In this document: piece after piece, positions 51,310 through 60,521 of the stretch | How positions within the stretch are numbered: the first letter of the stretch is position 1 | Layout: each line of letters begins with the position of its first letter | Assembly (NCBI GenBank): GCA_052033915.1 | Contig: JBPOJF010000010.1 | Coordinates: forward strand, 117,527-181,526 | Reading direction: 5' to 3' | DNA: 64,000 nucleotides | Origin: CALMZY01 sp052033915 | Lineage (GTDB): Bacteria; Verrucomicrobiota; Kiritimatiellia; CAIQIC01; JAGNIJ01 | Translations under genes and position numbers: made by a program | The notes under the pieces: generated by a model | What the model saw: the letters and a program-made list of their open reading frames with translations, nothing else | Databases searched by the model: none | What the model was told of the DNA's origin: nothing

Positions 51310-52210
51310 GCCGTTTAAATTCCGATACGTGAACGAAATCGCCGGCGGATTTGTCCTTCTGGTCGCGGCGCTGTTGATTGTCGGCGTCGTCGTGGCCGGT
51401 CATGCCCAGCGCTGGTTCGAGGCGGTGCACGAACTGAACATCGTCTTCCCTCCGGAAGGCTCGCTCGATTTGCAGAAAGGGTCGGAGGTGTACATCCTGG
51501 GGACGCGCGTCGGTTCCGTCGATGAAATCACCGTGGCCGATGACGGAAGCATGGCGGGCCGGATCAGTGTCCGCGGCAATTTCATCCGCTTTGTGCGAAC
51601 CGACTCCCAGGCGATTGTCCGCAAGAAGTTCGGCGTGGCCGGCGATGCCTATATTGAGATCACGAAGGGGTCCGGCGCGGAGAGGCCGGACGACCAGCCG
51701 CTGATCTGTCTCAAGGACGTGGAGATCATGGAGACGGTTCAAAATCTCGTCCAGCAGTTCCGCGACGCGACCCTGCCCGCCATCGAGCAGTTGCGGAAGG
51801 CCGTGGAGGAGTACACGAACCTCGCCGCGGACCTGCGGCGGCCGGAGGGAAATCTGCAGCAACTCATCTCTCACCTGGACAAGATCGCGGAAGGGCTCGA
51901 GAAGGGCGAAGGGATGGTCGGGCGGGTTCTGCGCGATCCGAAGATGGCGGAGCAGTTGGACGGCATCATGGCCAGCATCCAATCCACGCTGGCCGATGTG
52001 CAGAAGATCGTGAGCGATCTGGAGGACTCCGCGGGGATCGTGAAGGACGAGATGAAGGATATGCCCGGGGTGGTGCTTCAGACCCGGGAAACGATGCGCG
52101 AGACCGAGAAGCTGATCACCGCGATTCAGAAGAGCTGGCTGGTGCGGGGGAATGTCGAAGAGCCCGCGGCGACGACGTTGATTCCAACCCAGGAAGTGGG
52201 AGGAAGATGA
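51302..52210 (+). CDS. mlaD: MCE-domain lipid-binding protein (MlaD-like)
   Basis: 302 residues from ATG 51302. One N-terminal helix (AGGFVLLVAALLIVGVVVAGH) anchors it. The MCE beta-barrel region runs from about residue 38 (NIVFPPEGSLDLQKGSEVYI, GTRVGSVDEI). A long helical C-terminus follows (about residues 150-270), much longer than E. coli MlaD (about 183), with coiled-coil repeats. Such extended proteins form tunnels or needles. It overlaps mlaF by 8 bases and shares 4 bases with the lipoprotein gene (ATGA). Confidence 0.92.
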   Translation: MAKPFKFRYVNEIAGGFVLLVAALLIVGVVVAGHAQRWFEAVHELNIVFPPEGSLDLQKGSEVYILGTRVGSVDEITVADDGSMAGRISVRGNFIRFVRTDSQAIVRKKFGVAGDAYIEITKGSGAERPDDQPLICLKDVEIMETVQNLVQQFRDATLPAIEQLRKAVEEYTNLAADLRRPEGNLQQLISHLDKIAEGLEKGEGMVGRVLRDPKMAEQLDGIMASIQSTLADVQKIVSDLEDSAGIVKDEMKDMPGVVLQTRETMRETEKLITAIQKSWLVRGNVEEPAATTLIPTQEVGGR

Positions 52211-53181
52211 TGAGCAAGTCCGAAGTCCGAAGTCCGAAGTCCAAAGCCGTTCTGGTGAGTCTTCTGATCGCCGCGTTTTCGGCCGGCTGTTCCACGCCTC
52301 CGCCGCCGAGTCCTGAAAAGATCGAGCTTTCGCGGGTGACGAAGGCGGCGCGCGCGGCTTTCGAGAAAGGCTCTGCATCCCAGGCGGCGCGGCTGTATGC
52401 GCGCGCCCTCAACATGGCGCGCGTCCAGGACGATCCGGTCGAGATCGGAAACAACGCCTACAACCTGGCGGCGTGCCTGATCGACATCGGCGAATACGGC
52501 AGCGCGCGCAGCTTCCTGCGGGAAGCCAAGAGCGAGTATGAGCGGCTGAAGCGGCCGGCGACCATGGCGCTTCTGCTCGACGCCAAGGCCGCGCGCCTCC
52601 AGGGCAATGCGGACGAGGCGGTCGCGCTGGCGGACGAGGTTCTGGCCTCGCTGAAGCCGGGGGATGGCGGCGCGTACCCGTTGCAGGTGGCGCTGCTCAA
52701 GACCCAGATCGCCTGCGATCGGAACGACATTTCCCTTTCGAAGGCGGAATTCGAGAAGGCCCGGAATGAACTGCGAGCCACGGAGGATTTGACGCTGAAG
52801 GCCGAGGCGTCGGGTGTGGCCGGGCGGATCGCCCTGCTCGAAAACGATCCGGCTCGCGCGGCGCAGGAATACGACCGGCAGGCGGATGGCTACAGGCGCG
52901 CGGGCAAATATCGCGACATGGCCCTCTCGCTCGGCGCGGCGGGCCAGGCGTACTTGAAGGCTGACGTTCTCGTTCCGGCGGTGGATTGTTTTTACCGCGC
53001 CGCCCGAAGCCTCTACGCACAGGGCGACGAATTCGCGGCCTTGAAGATGATCGAGGCGGCGCTTGCCTCCGGCGAACAGGCGGGAGACCGGGAGTCGCTG
53101 GTCCGGATTCGGGCGCTTTTCGAGGAGATCAAAAAAGAAGTTGAGGACGGAAAGGCCGCGCCCCAAGAAACCGGACCTTGA
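52207..53181 (+). CDS. TPR lipoprotein of the mla operon
   Basis: 324 residues. The signal peptide ends at lipobox AFSAGC (Cys about 28), predicting a lipid-anchored protein. The mature part is TPR-like helical repeats (ARAAFEKGSASQAARLYARA, AYNLAACLIDIGEYGSARSF). The n-region of the signal peptide (SKSEVRSPKSK) is encoded by four near-exact 7-base repeats at 52218-52245. Its ATG overlaps the mlaD stop. It may be the outer-membrane or periplasmic partner of the MlaD-type protein. Confidence 0.82.
   Translation: MMSKSEVRSPKSKAVLVSLLIAAFSAGCSTPPPPSPEKIELSRVTKAARAAFEKGSASQAARLYARALNMARVQDDPVEIGNNAYNLAACLIDIGEYGSARSFLREAKSEYERLKRPATMALLLDAKAARLQGNADEAVALADEVLASLKPGDGGAYPLQVALLKTQIACDRNDISLSKAEFEKARNELRATEDLTLKAEASGVAGRIALLENDPARAAQEYDRQADGYRRAGKYRDMALSLGAAGQAYLKADVLVPAVDCFYRAARSLYAQGDEFAALKMIEAALASGEQAGDRESLVRIRALFEEIKKEVEDGKAAPQETGP
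52218..52245 (+). repeat. Heptad repeats encoding a signal-peptide n-region
   Basis: GTCCGAA three times in tandem, then GTCCAAA, inside the lipoprotein reading frame. The words match the GTCCAAA intergenic elements at 24698 and 42141. Confidence 0.8.
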
Positions 53182-53225
53182 TTCGGGAGCGTGTGCGCCT
53201 TATCCGTTCACGGAGCCGCTGACCC

Positions 53226-56200
53226 ATGACCATGACCCCGGCGAAAGAAGTTTCCGGCGTTGGAAGGGCCGCGCTGTATTTCTGTTTCTTCGTATCGGGT
53301 GTCGCCGGTCTGATCTACGAAGTCCTTTGGGCGAAATACCTTTCCCTGTACGTCGGCAGCACCGGCCTCGCGCAGGTGATCGTGCTGGCCACGTTCATGG
53401 GCGGGCTTGCGTTCGGGAGCCGGGTGCTCGGCGCGTGGGCCGACCGGGTGACCCATCCGCTCAGGATGTACGCGTTCCTGGAGTTCGGCATCGGTGTGTA
53501 CGCCCTCCTCTTCGATCACATCTTCGCCGCCGGCCGCGACGTGTTTATCGCGGTTGCGCGGGCGAGCGGGTTGTCGGCCGGTGGATTGATTTCGGCAAAA
53601 ATTGCCGCCTGCGTGCTGAGCGTCCTGCTTCCCACGTTTCTGATGGGGGGAACCCTGCCGGCGATGGGGCGGTACATGATGCGGACGCTGAAGGTCGTTG
53701 GGCCCCGCGTGTCCTTTCTGTACTTCCTGAACAGTCTCGGCGCGGTGGCCGGCTGTCTGCTGGCCGGGTTCTATCTCATCGCGCATTTCGGGCTGCAGTT
53801 CTCGATGGTCGCGGGCGCGATCCTGAACATTCTCGCGGGCTTCGTGTCCCTGCTCGTCCTTTCGCGGGAAAGATCGGTTGCCGCAGACGCCGCCGAAGTT
53901 TCGGAGCCGGAGGAGGCCGGAACTCTTCCATCGCGGGCCACGGGGCTTGTCCTGGCCGCCGTCGGCGTCTCCGGCGCGGTGTCCATGATGTACGAGGTGG
54001 GCTGGATCCGGCTCCTGACGCTTGTTCTCGGTTCGTCCACGTACTCGTTTTCGTTGATGCTGGCCGCGTTCATACTCGGGCTGGCCGTGGGCAGTTTTCT
54101 CCTTTCGTTCCGAAAACGGACGACGGGCTACGCGCTGATCTTCGGCCTCAGCGAGACGGCCGTCGGGTTGACCGTCCTGCTGATGCTGCCCTTCTACGTG
54201 AAGCTGCCGTTCTGGTTCAATCAGATCGCCGCTTCATTGAATCGCGAGCCGGCCACGTTCGGACTGTATCAGTTCTGCACGTTTTTCATGTGCGCGCTGG
54301 TGATGATCGTGCCGACGATTCTGCAGGGCATCACGTTTCCGGCGGCGATCAAGCTGCTCGTCCCCGAAATCCGCCGCGTCGGCCGCCGCATCGGCGACGC
54401 ATACGCGATCAACACCGCGGGCACGCTCCTGGGTTCGGTGGCCGCCGGCTTTATCGGCCTGCCGTTTCTGGGCATCAAGGGCGCGCTGGAACTGGCGGTG
54501 GCGCTGAACTGCCTGGTCGGCATTGCGGTCCTCTTCGCCGAACCCCGGCTTGAACTCCGGCGGCGCGGTCTGGCCGTGGCGGTGGTCGCCACCGCGGCGG
54601 TGTGCGCCTGGTACGCCGTTGTGATGGGTCCCTGGGACCGGCTTGTGCTGACGGCCGGCGCCTATCGCACCCGCCAGCGGATTCCGACCTTTGAGAAGCT
54701 GCGCGCGGAACTCTCCAGCCGGAAGACGCTGTTCTACCGCGACGGGATCGACGCCACAATCGCGGTCCAGGATTTGCCTCCGCCCAATGCCCAGCGCATT
54801 CTCGTCATCAACGGAAAGACCGATGCCTCGACCGGCATGGACATGCCGACACAGAAGGTCATGGCGCATCTGCCGATGATGCTTCACCCTCGGCCCGAGC
54901 GGGTACTGATTGTCGGGGTCGGCAGCGGCGCGACCATCGGTTCCGTCCTGGCTTACGAGGGCGTGAAACAGGTCGATGTGGTGGAGATTTCGCGCGACGT
55001 GATTGACGCAAGCCGCCTGTTTGACGCGGTGAACGGATGCTACTGGGAGGACTCGCGCGTCCGTGTCTACTGGGAGGACGCGAAGACATTCCTGCAAATC
55101 GCGGACGGGGAATACGATGTGATTATCAGCGAGCCGACGAATCCATGGATCGCCGGCGTGGCGGGCGTGTTCTCGCGCGAGTACTTTGAAAGCTGCTGCC
55201 GCCGCCTCGCCCCGGGCGGGTTCTTCGTGCAGTGGATTCAGGGCTATGAGTTGGAGGATGTCACGTTCTACATGATCCTCGAGACGTTCACCGGCGTTTT
55301 CCCGTGCTACACGCTCTGGAATCCGTCGTTCTCCGACACGGTGCTTGTGGGATCGCGCCGGCCGTACGGGCCGGACTTCGACCGGATGGAGACGCGCGTG
55401 AAGCAGGAGGGGGTACGGAAGGATCTCGCGACGATCGGGGTTTCCTCGCTGCTGCCGATCCTCGGGTTCCAGATGGCGGACCATGCGTCGCGCCCGTCGC
55501 ACGTGAACTGGCTGGGCGTGGTTCACTCGGATTTCTTCCCGGTGCTTGAGTATGCGGCGCCGCGAGGGTTCTTCATCGGCACCAAAGCCGGAGGCATCCG
55601 GTGGCTGGACGGCAGGACCCGTTCGCCGGCGAACGCCCGCTTGTGGGCGCAGAACTATCTGTCCGCTCGTCGCGTGTCGGCCGGGGATTTACAGCAGACG
55701 GTCGCGTTCGCGTCGGAACGGCACAGCCTGTTTGATCGCGCCGGTCATGCGTGGGCAGGGGAATGGGCGCGTCGTTGCCCGGACGATCCCGCATCATGGG
55801 CGGCCGAAATCGTGTCCGCCCCGAGGCGGCATGCGGCGGTGGACGGCGAATGGACTCGGAGGTTTTCAAGCGATGAACACTGGTCGTTGCGTAAGACGCT
55901 CTGCCGGTTCGCGTTTGAGGATTACATCGCGGGCAGGAACTTCCTGGAAACCGGCGAGGCGCGGGAACTGCTGGCCGCGATCAGGAACCTGGCGGATCGG
56001 CATCGGGACGGCGAGGATGTTGACCTGCTCCGCTGGCGCGGACAACTGGAATACGATCTTGGGATGTACACGGAATCCGTGGCGCATCTGGAAACGGCTT
56101 TTCAGCAGCTTCGCGCCCAGAACGGTGAACCGAACGACCTGGTGGAAACCGGCCTTGCCCTCTGCGAGTCCCTGCTCGCGCGGGGAGAGCGCGAACGTGC

Positions 56201-56288
56201 GATGTCGGTCTGCGACGGCCCGCTATCTCCATACGGCGACCAGTTGAAAGTCGCGCTCATGAAATCCCGCATCCGCGACGGGCTGTAA
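53226..56288 (+). CDS. Membrane-fused spermidine-synthase-like protein with C-terminal TPRs
   Basis: 1020 residues. Residues 1-440 hold about a dozen membrane helices (FVSGVAGLIYEVLWAKYLSL, SAKIAACVLSVLLPTFLMGG), residues about 500-760 a spermidine/spermine synthase-type Rossmann domain (LIVGVGSGATIGSV near 563, VVEISRDVIDASRLF, IISEPTNPWIAGVAGVFSRE) and residues about 900-1020 TPR-like helices. The acidic residue used for aminopropyl transfer is Glu (SEPTNPW), as in other membrane members, so the reaction may differ from polyamine synthesis. It is 44 bases downstream of the lipoprotein gene. Confidence 0.85.
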   Translation: MTMTPAKEVSGVGRAALYFCFFVSGVAGLIYEVLWAKYLSLYVGSTGLAQVIVLATFMGGLAFGSRVLGAWADRVTHPLRMYAFLEFGIGVYALLFDHIFAAGRDVFIAVARASGLSAGGLISAKIAACVLSVLLPTFLMGGTLPAMGRYMMRTLKVVGPRVSFLYFLNSLGAVAGCLLAGFYLIAHFGLQFSMVAGAILNILAGFVSLLVLSRERSVAADAAEVSEPEEAGTLPSRATGLVLAAVGVSGAVSMMYEVGWIRLLTLVLGSSTYSFSLMLAAFILGLAVGSFLLSFRKRTTGYALIFGLSETAVGLTVLLMLPFYVKLPFWFNQIAASLNREPATFGLYQFCTFFMCALVMIVPTILQGITFPAAIKLLVPEIRRVGRRIGDAYAINTAGTLLGSVAAGFIGLPFLGIKGALELAVALNCLVGIAVLFAEPRLELRRRGLAVAVVATAAVCAWYAVVMGPWDRLVLTAGAYRTRQRIPTFEKLRAELSSRKTLFYRDGIDATIAVQDLPPPNAQRILVINGKTDASTGMDMPTQKVMAHLPMMLHPRPERVLIVGVGSGATIGSVLAYEGVKQVDVVEISRDVIDASRLFDAVNGCYWEDSRVRVYWEDAKTFLQIADGEYDVIISEPTNPWIAGVAGVFSREYFESCCRRLAPGGFFVQWIQGYELEDVTFYMILETFTGVFPCYTLWNPSFSDTVLVGSRRPYGPDFDRMETRVKQEGVRKDLATIGVSSLLPILGFQMADHASRPSHVNWLGVVHSDFFPVLEYAAPRGFFIGTKAGGIRWLDGRTRSPANARLWAQNYLSARRVSAGDLQQTVAFASERHSLFDRAGHAWAGEWARRCPDDPASWAAEIVSAPRRHAAVDGEWTRRFSSDEHWSLRKTLCRFAFEDYIAGRNFLETGEARELLAAIRNLADRHRDGEDVDLLRWRGQLEYDLGMYTESVAHLETAFQQLRAQNGEPNDLVETGLALCESLLARGERERAMSVCDGPLSPYGDQLKVALMKSRIRDGL

Positions 56289-56415
56289 GTTGTCCGTAGC
56301 CGCCGGCGCAGGCCGGCGGATCTCAGTCGGCCCGCGGATCATGCGTTTGATTTTTCCTGTTGAATGAGATAGCTTTCCGGCCGTCCAAGCTAATGAATCC
56401 TTTATGGAGGAATCG

Positions 56416-56910
56416 ATGAGATCGCTCTTAAGACTCTGGCTGGTGGCGGGATTCCTGGCGGGCGCCGCAACGGTATTCGGGGCCGCGTCGGCCGCGATGA
56501 GCGTGCAGGTCAAGAACGGGCAAATCCGCGCGACGCCGTCGTTTCTGGGCAAGGTGATGGCGTCGCTCAGTTACGGCGACCGGGTACAGGTCCTGGAGAC
56601 AAGAAACGACTGGATGAACGTGACCGGCCCCGGCGGGCAGAGCGGCTGGGTTCACAGCTCCGCGCTGACCCGGAAGAGGATCGTGATGTCGTCCGGTTCT
56701 CAGGATGTGCAGACGGGCGCGTCGGGCGACGAGCTTGCGCTGGCGAGCAAGGGGTTCAATTCGGATGTCGAAGCCGACTTCAAGTCCAAGAACAAGGAGA
56801 TCGATTTCACCTGGGTTGACCGGATGGAGACGTACAAGGTTTCTCCGGAGGAGATGCGCCAGTTCCTTAAAGAAGGCGGAGTGCAGCCCTTGGAAGGGGG
56901 TGCGCAATGA
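56416..56910 (+). CDS. Exported SH3-domain protein
   Basis: 164 residues from ATG 56416, 5 bases after GGAGG. Signal peptide MRSLLRLWLVAGFLAGAATVFGA. A bacterial SH3 domain of about 60 residues follows (VKNGQIRATPSFLGKVMASL, GDRVQVLETRNDWMNV, GGQSGWVHSSALTR). These bind cell-wall peptides or proteins. The C-terminal third is charged and unmatched. Its stop overlaps the start of the M48 protease gene by 4 bases (ATGA), so the two are translated together and may act as a pair. Confidence 0.82.
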   Translation: MRSLLRLWLVAGFLAGAATVFGAASAAMSVQVKNGQIRATPSFLGKVMASLSYGDRVQVLETRNDWMNVTGPGGQSGWVHSSALTRKRIVMSSGSQDVQTGASGDELALASKGFNSDVEADFKSKNKEIDFTWVDRMETYKVSPEEMRQFLKEGGVQPLEGGAQ

Positions 56911-57857
56911 ACGGGATTTCCAGGCTTTCCGTCTATGGCGGGCAAGTTACACGTTTCAAGCGGTTTGCCCTGGGCGCGTTCCTGGCTCTTGCCGTCATCT
57001 CTCTCGTCGGCTGTTCGACCGTCGCGGATGTCGTGGCGAGCGCGGGGCAGGCGACGGGCGTGATCACGCCGGAGCAGGCAGAATCGATCCACAAGAGCGC
57101 ACAGGCGGTCGAGAAGACCTTCCAGGATATCACCCCGGAACAGGAGTACTACATCGGCCGGTCCGTCGCGGCGACGGTTCTCGTCACGTACAAGCCGTAT
57201 GACAACCGGAAGGCGAACGAGTACCTGAACCGGCTCGGGCAGACCCTGTCCCAGTTCAGCGCGAAGCCCGAGACGTTCGGCGGCTATCATTTCATCCTGC
57301 TCGACACGGACGAGATCAACGCGTTCTCCGCACCCGGCGGGTTCGTGATGATTTCGCGCGGCATGATTCGCCTGTGCAAGAACGAGGATGAGCTGGCGGC
57401 GGTCCTCGCGCACGAGATCGGGCATGTCGAGAACCAGCACGGGTTGCGCGCGATCCGAAAGGGCCGGCTGACGTCGGCCCTGACGACTCTCGCGTTGGAG
57501 GCCGGAAAGAATCTGGGGGGGTCGGACCTCGCGCAGGTGACCCAGGCGTTCGAAGGAAGCATCACGGACATCACCGGCACGATGATGAACTCCGGCTACG
57601 CGCGCACGACCGAGTTCCAGGCGGACAAGAGCGCCGTGAATATCATGACCGCGTGCGGCTATAACCCCGCAGCTCTCGTCGAGATGCTCCAGGAAATGCA
57701 GAAGCGCTGGGTTCCAAACGGCCCGGGGTTCGGGCATACGCATCCGGAGCCGTCCGTCCGCATCGCCGAGATTCAGAAACAGATCGGCGCGGCAAGCGGC
57801 GCGGCCTCACCATCCGTCCGCATCCATCGCTTCAAGGAAATGATGGGCGGAGTGTAG
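56907..57857 (+). CDS. M48 family metalloprotease lipoprotein
   Basis: 316 residues. The N-terminal hydrophobic segment ends in a lipobox (LVGC), so it is membrane-anchored and exported. The zinc motif HEIGHVENQH is near residue 168, with the third ligand Glu after the ARTTEFQADKSAVNIM stretch. The family includes BepA-like periplasmic proteases and chaperones for outer-membrane proteins. It overlaps the SH3 protein gene by four bases. Specificity is not readable, but envelope quality control is likely. Confidence 0.9.
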   Translation: MNGISRLSVYGGQVTRFKRFALGAFLALAVISLVGCSTVADVVASAGQATGVITPEQAESIHKSAQAVEKTFQDITPEQEYYIGRSVAATVLVTYKPYDNRKANEYLNRLGQTLSQFSAKPETFGGYHFILLDTDEINAFSAPGGFVMISRGMIRLCKNEDELAAVLAHEIGHVENQHGLRAIRKGRLTSALTTLALEAGKNLGGSDLAQVTQAFEGSITDITGTMMNSGYARTTEFQADKSAVNIMTACGYNPAALVEMLQEMQKRWVPNGPGFGHTHPEPSVRIAEIQKQIGAASGAASPSVRIHRFKEMMGGV

Positions 57858-57864
57858 GGGAAAT

Positions 57865-57966
57865 GGCGAATGAATGTCCCAATGTGAAACGGTCTGAAGT
57901 CTTTCAGGCATTGCAGCATTCGTCATTCATTAGGCATTCGGATTTCGTCCTTCGTCATTACGTCAT
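57865..57966. repeat. Heptad-periodic inverted repeat element (CATTCGT type)
   Basis: The left arm near 57865-57890 (GGCGAATGAATGTCCCAATG) is the imperfect inverse of the right arm (57915-57966), which reads CATTCGT, CATTCAT, TAGGCAT, TCGGATT, TCGTCCT, TCGTCAT. The element runs to the ATG at 57967, leaving the cyclase gene without a recognisable ribosome site. Confidence 0.7.
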
Positions 57967-60087
57967 ATGCTGAAAAAACTGTTTCACGGGTTTCTCGTAG
58001 GCCTTGCCGCCGCGGCCGTCGCGGTCGGTTGCCTGCATGCCGGCTGGCTGGACCAGCCTGAAAACATGCTCTGGGGCTGGCGCGTCCGCGTATTCGCGCG
58101 GATGACGTTGCCGTCGGAGCAGGTCAAGGTCATCCTGCTCGACCAGAACAGTCTCGACTGGGGCAAGACTGAGAACCGCTGGTCGTGGCCCTGGCCGCGC
58201 GAAGTCTACGGACCGATCTTCAGCTTCTGCCGGAGGGGCGGCGCCAGGGCGGTCGCGTTCGACTGGGTATTCACGGAGCCGTCGGTTTATGGAGTCGCGG
58301 ATGACGAGGCGCTTGGCAGCGCATTTCAGAGCGTCGGGTCGTCCGTCGGCGCGCTGTTTCTCGGCAGAGATTCCGGCGATGCGACCGCGTGGCCGGAGGA
58401 CGTTCCGGCCGGCGGGCTGACCATCCGGGGGTTGGATGAGTGGTTGAAGACGGCCCGGGCACGGCGCTTGGTCGCGCCGCGGGCCAGCTTCCCAATCCCC
58501 GATGTTGCGACCAATGCGGCGCTGCTCGGAGATGTGAGCGGAGACTTGGACGAGGACTCTGTGTGCCGCCGCACATCCCTGTTCAAGGTGTTCGACGGCA
58601 ATCCGGTTCCGGCTCTCAGTCTGGCGGCGTACCTTGCGGCCCACAGGGGCCAGGAATTGAAGATCGAGCCAGGCCGGCTGTTCGTCGGCGACAAGCGCGT
58701 GCCGATCGATGCGGGGGGGCGTGCGATCCTCTATTACCGGGGCCGCCGCGGCACACACGAAACGTACAGTGCGGCGGCGATCATCCAATCAGAACTTCGG
58801 TTGCAGGAGGGCGGGAAGCCGCCGGTCGATCCCTCCGTGTTCAAGGATGCGTATGTTTTCTTCGGCAGCAGCGCGCCCGCGCTGATGGATCTGCGTCCGA
58901 CGCCGATCAGCCGGATACATCCCGGGGTCGAGATTCACGCCACGGCGTTGGACAATCTCCTCTCCACGCTGTTCCTTCGAGATGCGCCCCGGGACATGGC
59001 GCGCCTCTCCGCCCTCTTCTTTGGCCTTCTGGGTGGAATCCTTGTGACCATCTCGCGCCGGGTTTCGCAAAGCATCGCCGCGTTCGTGGTCTGCCTGCCG
59101 ATCCCGGTGGCGTTCGGTTTCGCGGCGTACGCGAAGGGGTTCTGGTGGCCGGTGGCCGTCGGAGAAATGGCGACGCTTCTCGCGTTGATCGGCGGCGTGG
59201 TGGTGAACTACGCGACCGAAGGACGGCAAAAGGCGTTCATCAAGTCGGCATTCAGGCACTACCTCGGTCCGGCGGTCATCGATCAGATCATTGACGATCC
59301 GTCGCGCCTCCAACTCGGCGGCGAGAAACGCGAGCTGACCTTGTTTTTCTCGGACATCGAGAAGTTTTCGTCCTTCTCCGAGAAGCTGGATCCGCAGACA
59401 TTGACGTCCCTGCTGAACGAGTACCTCACCGATATGACCGACATCATTCTCGAAGAGGGCGGGTATCTCGACAAGTACATCGGCGACGCGATTGTCGCGT
59501 ATTGGAATGCGCCATTGGACCAGCCGGACCACGCCATCCGCGCTTGCCGCACCGTGCTGCGATGCCAGCGGCGGCTTGAGGAAAAGCGAGAGGCGTATAA
59601 ACAGAGGACGGGCGTCACGATCAAGGCGCGCATCGGCATGAACACCGGCGAGGTTACCGTCGGCAACATGGGCTCGCGCGACCGCTTCAACTACACCGTG
59701 CTGGGCGACGCCGCGAACCTCGCATCGCGGCTCGAGGGCGCGAACAAGGCGTTCGGCACCTACGCGATGATTTCCGGGGAGACCTGGTCGAAGACCGAAG
59801 GGAAATTCGTCGGGCGCGAACTCGGACAGATCCGCGTCGTCGGCCGCGAGAAGCCGGTCCGGGTTTATGAGATCCTGGGTTTCGCGGGCGAGCCCCTGCC
59901 CGCGTTCATCCCCGATTATGAACGCGGGCTGAAACTCTGCGCGGAGGCGAACTGGAGCGAAGCCCTGAAACGGTTCGAGAAATACCCCGACGATCCACCC
60001 AGCCGGACGTATGCGGCGAAATGCCGATGGCTGTTGAGCGACTCTTCCCGGCAATGGGATGGTGTATGGAGTTTGACGGAGAAATAG
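57967..60087 (+). CDS. CHASE2-domain adenylate/guanylate cyclase
   Basis: 706 residues. A membrane-inserted N-terminus leads into an extracytoplasmic CHASE2 sensor (about residues 30-330; RAVAFDWVFTEPSVYG, RIHPGVEIHATALDNLL), then three membrane helices (about 340-420), then a class III cyclase domain (about 456-640). Metal-binding Asp is in LTLFFSDIEKFS and DKYIGDAIVAYWNAP, and substrate residues follow in ARIGMNTGEVTVGNMG. It should make cAMP in response to an outside signal. A short helical tail with a TPR-like helix ends the protein. No effector gene is adjacent. Confidence 0.92.
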   Translation: MLKKLFHGFLVGLAAAAVAVGCLHAGWLDQPENMLWGWRVRVFARMTLPSEQVKVILLDQNSLDWGKTENRWSWPWPREVYGPIFSFCRRGGARAVAFDWVFTEPSVYGVADDEALGSAFQSVGSSVGALFLGRDSGDATAWPEDVPAGGLTIRGLDEWLKTARARRLVAPRASFPIPDVATNAALLGDVSGDLDEDSVCRRTSLFKVFDGNPVPALSLAAYLAAHRGQELKIEPGRLFVGDKRVPIDAGGRAILYYRGRRGTHETYSAAAIIQSELRLQEGGKPPVDPSVFKDAYVFFGSSAPALMDLRPTPISRIHPGVEIHATALDNLLSTLFLRDAPRDMARLSALFFGLLGGILVTISRRVSQSIAAFVVCLPIPVAFGFAAYAKGFWWPVAVGEMATLLALIGGVVVNYATEGRQKAFIKSAFRHYLGPAVIDQIIDDPSRLQLGGEKRELTLFFSDIEKFSSFSEKLDPQTLTSLLNEYLTDMTDIILEEGGYLDKYIGDAIVAYWNAPLDQPDHAIRACRTVLRCQRRLEEKREAYKQRTGVTIKARIGMNTGEVTVGNMGSRDRFNYTVLGDAANLASRLEGANKAFGTYAMISGETWSKTEGKFVGRELGQIRVVGREKPVRVYEILGFAGEPLPAFIPDYERGLKLCAEANWSEALKRFEKYPDDPPSRTYAAKCRWLLSDSSRQWDGVWSLTEK

Positions 60088-60095
60088 GGGGTAGG

Positions 60096-60521
60096 ATGGT
60101 GATCGAGAAAGACCCGATATCCGCTGAACGCCTTGAGAGAAGCATTCATGTGATCCGCGGTCGGAGCGTGATGGTTGACCGCGATCGTGCGGGCCTTTAT
60201 GGGATCGAAACGCGGGCGTTGAACCCAGCGGTCGCGCGCAATCCCGAACGCTTTCCTCCGGACTTCATGTTCCGGCCGACTCGCGAGGAGGTCATGAGGA
60301 GGTCACAATCCGTGACATCCTCCACGCTGAAGTTTTCCAAGAGTGTGTTCGTATTCACGGAACAAGGCGTAGCGATGCTGTCCAGCCTCTTGCGGAGTCC
60401 CTGGGCGATTCAGGAACTGATGGCTGAGCCCGAGCCGGTGCGGAAGAAGCAAATCGGTTTCCACGTTCGCGAAAGGCGTGCGCAATACGGCCGAATTCGG
60501 AAGGCGGAAGAAAGAAGATGA
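60096..60521 (+). CDS. ORF6N-domain protein with apparent internal deletion
   Basis: 141 residues from ATG 60096. Residues 10-90 match the ORF6N domain (VIRGRSVMVDRDRAGLYGIE, NPERFPPDFMFRPTREEV, FTEQGVAMLSSLLRSPWAI), found in phage antirepressor-like DNA-binding proteins and common chromosomal orphans. From known relatives, a roughly 40-residue helical region should separate the ...RAI segment from the LMAEPEPVRKKQIGFHVRE tail, but here they are joined directly. A deletion between similar short AI-containing stretches would explain it. It may still be functional. It overlaps the MBL gene by four bases. Confidence 0.7.
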   Translation: MVIEKDPISAERLERSIHVIRGRSVMVDRDRAGLYGIETRALNPAVARNPERFPPDFMFRPTREEVMRRSQSVTSSTLKFSKSVFVFTEQGVAMLSSLLRSPWAIQELMAEPEPVRKKQIGFHVRERRAQYGRIRKAEERR

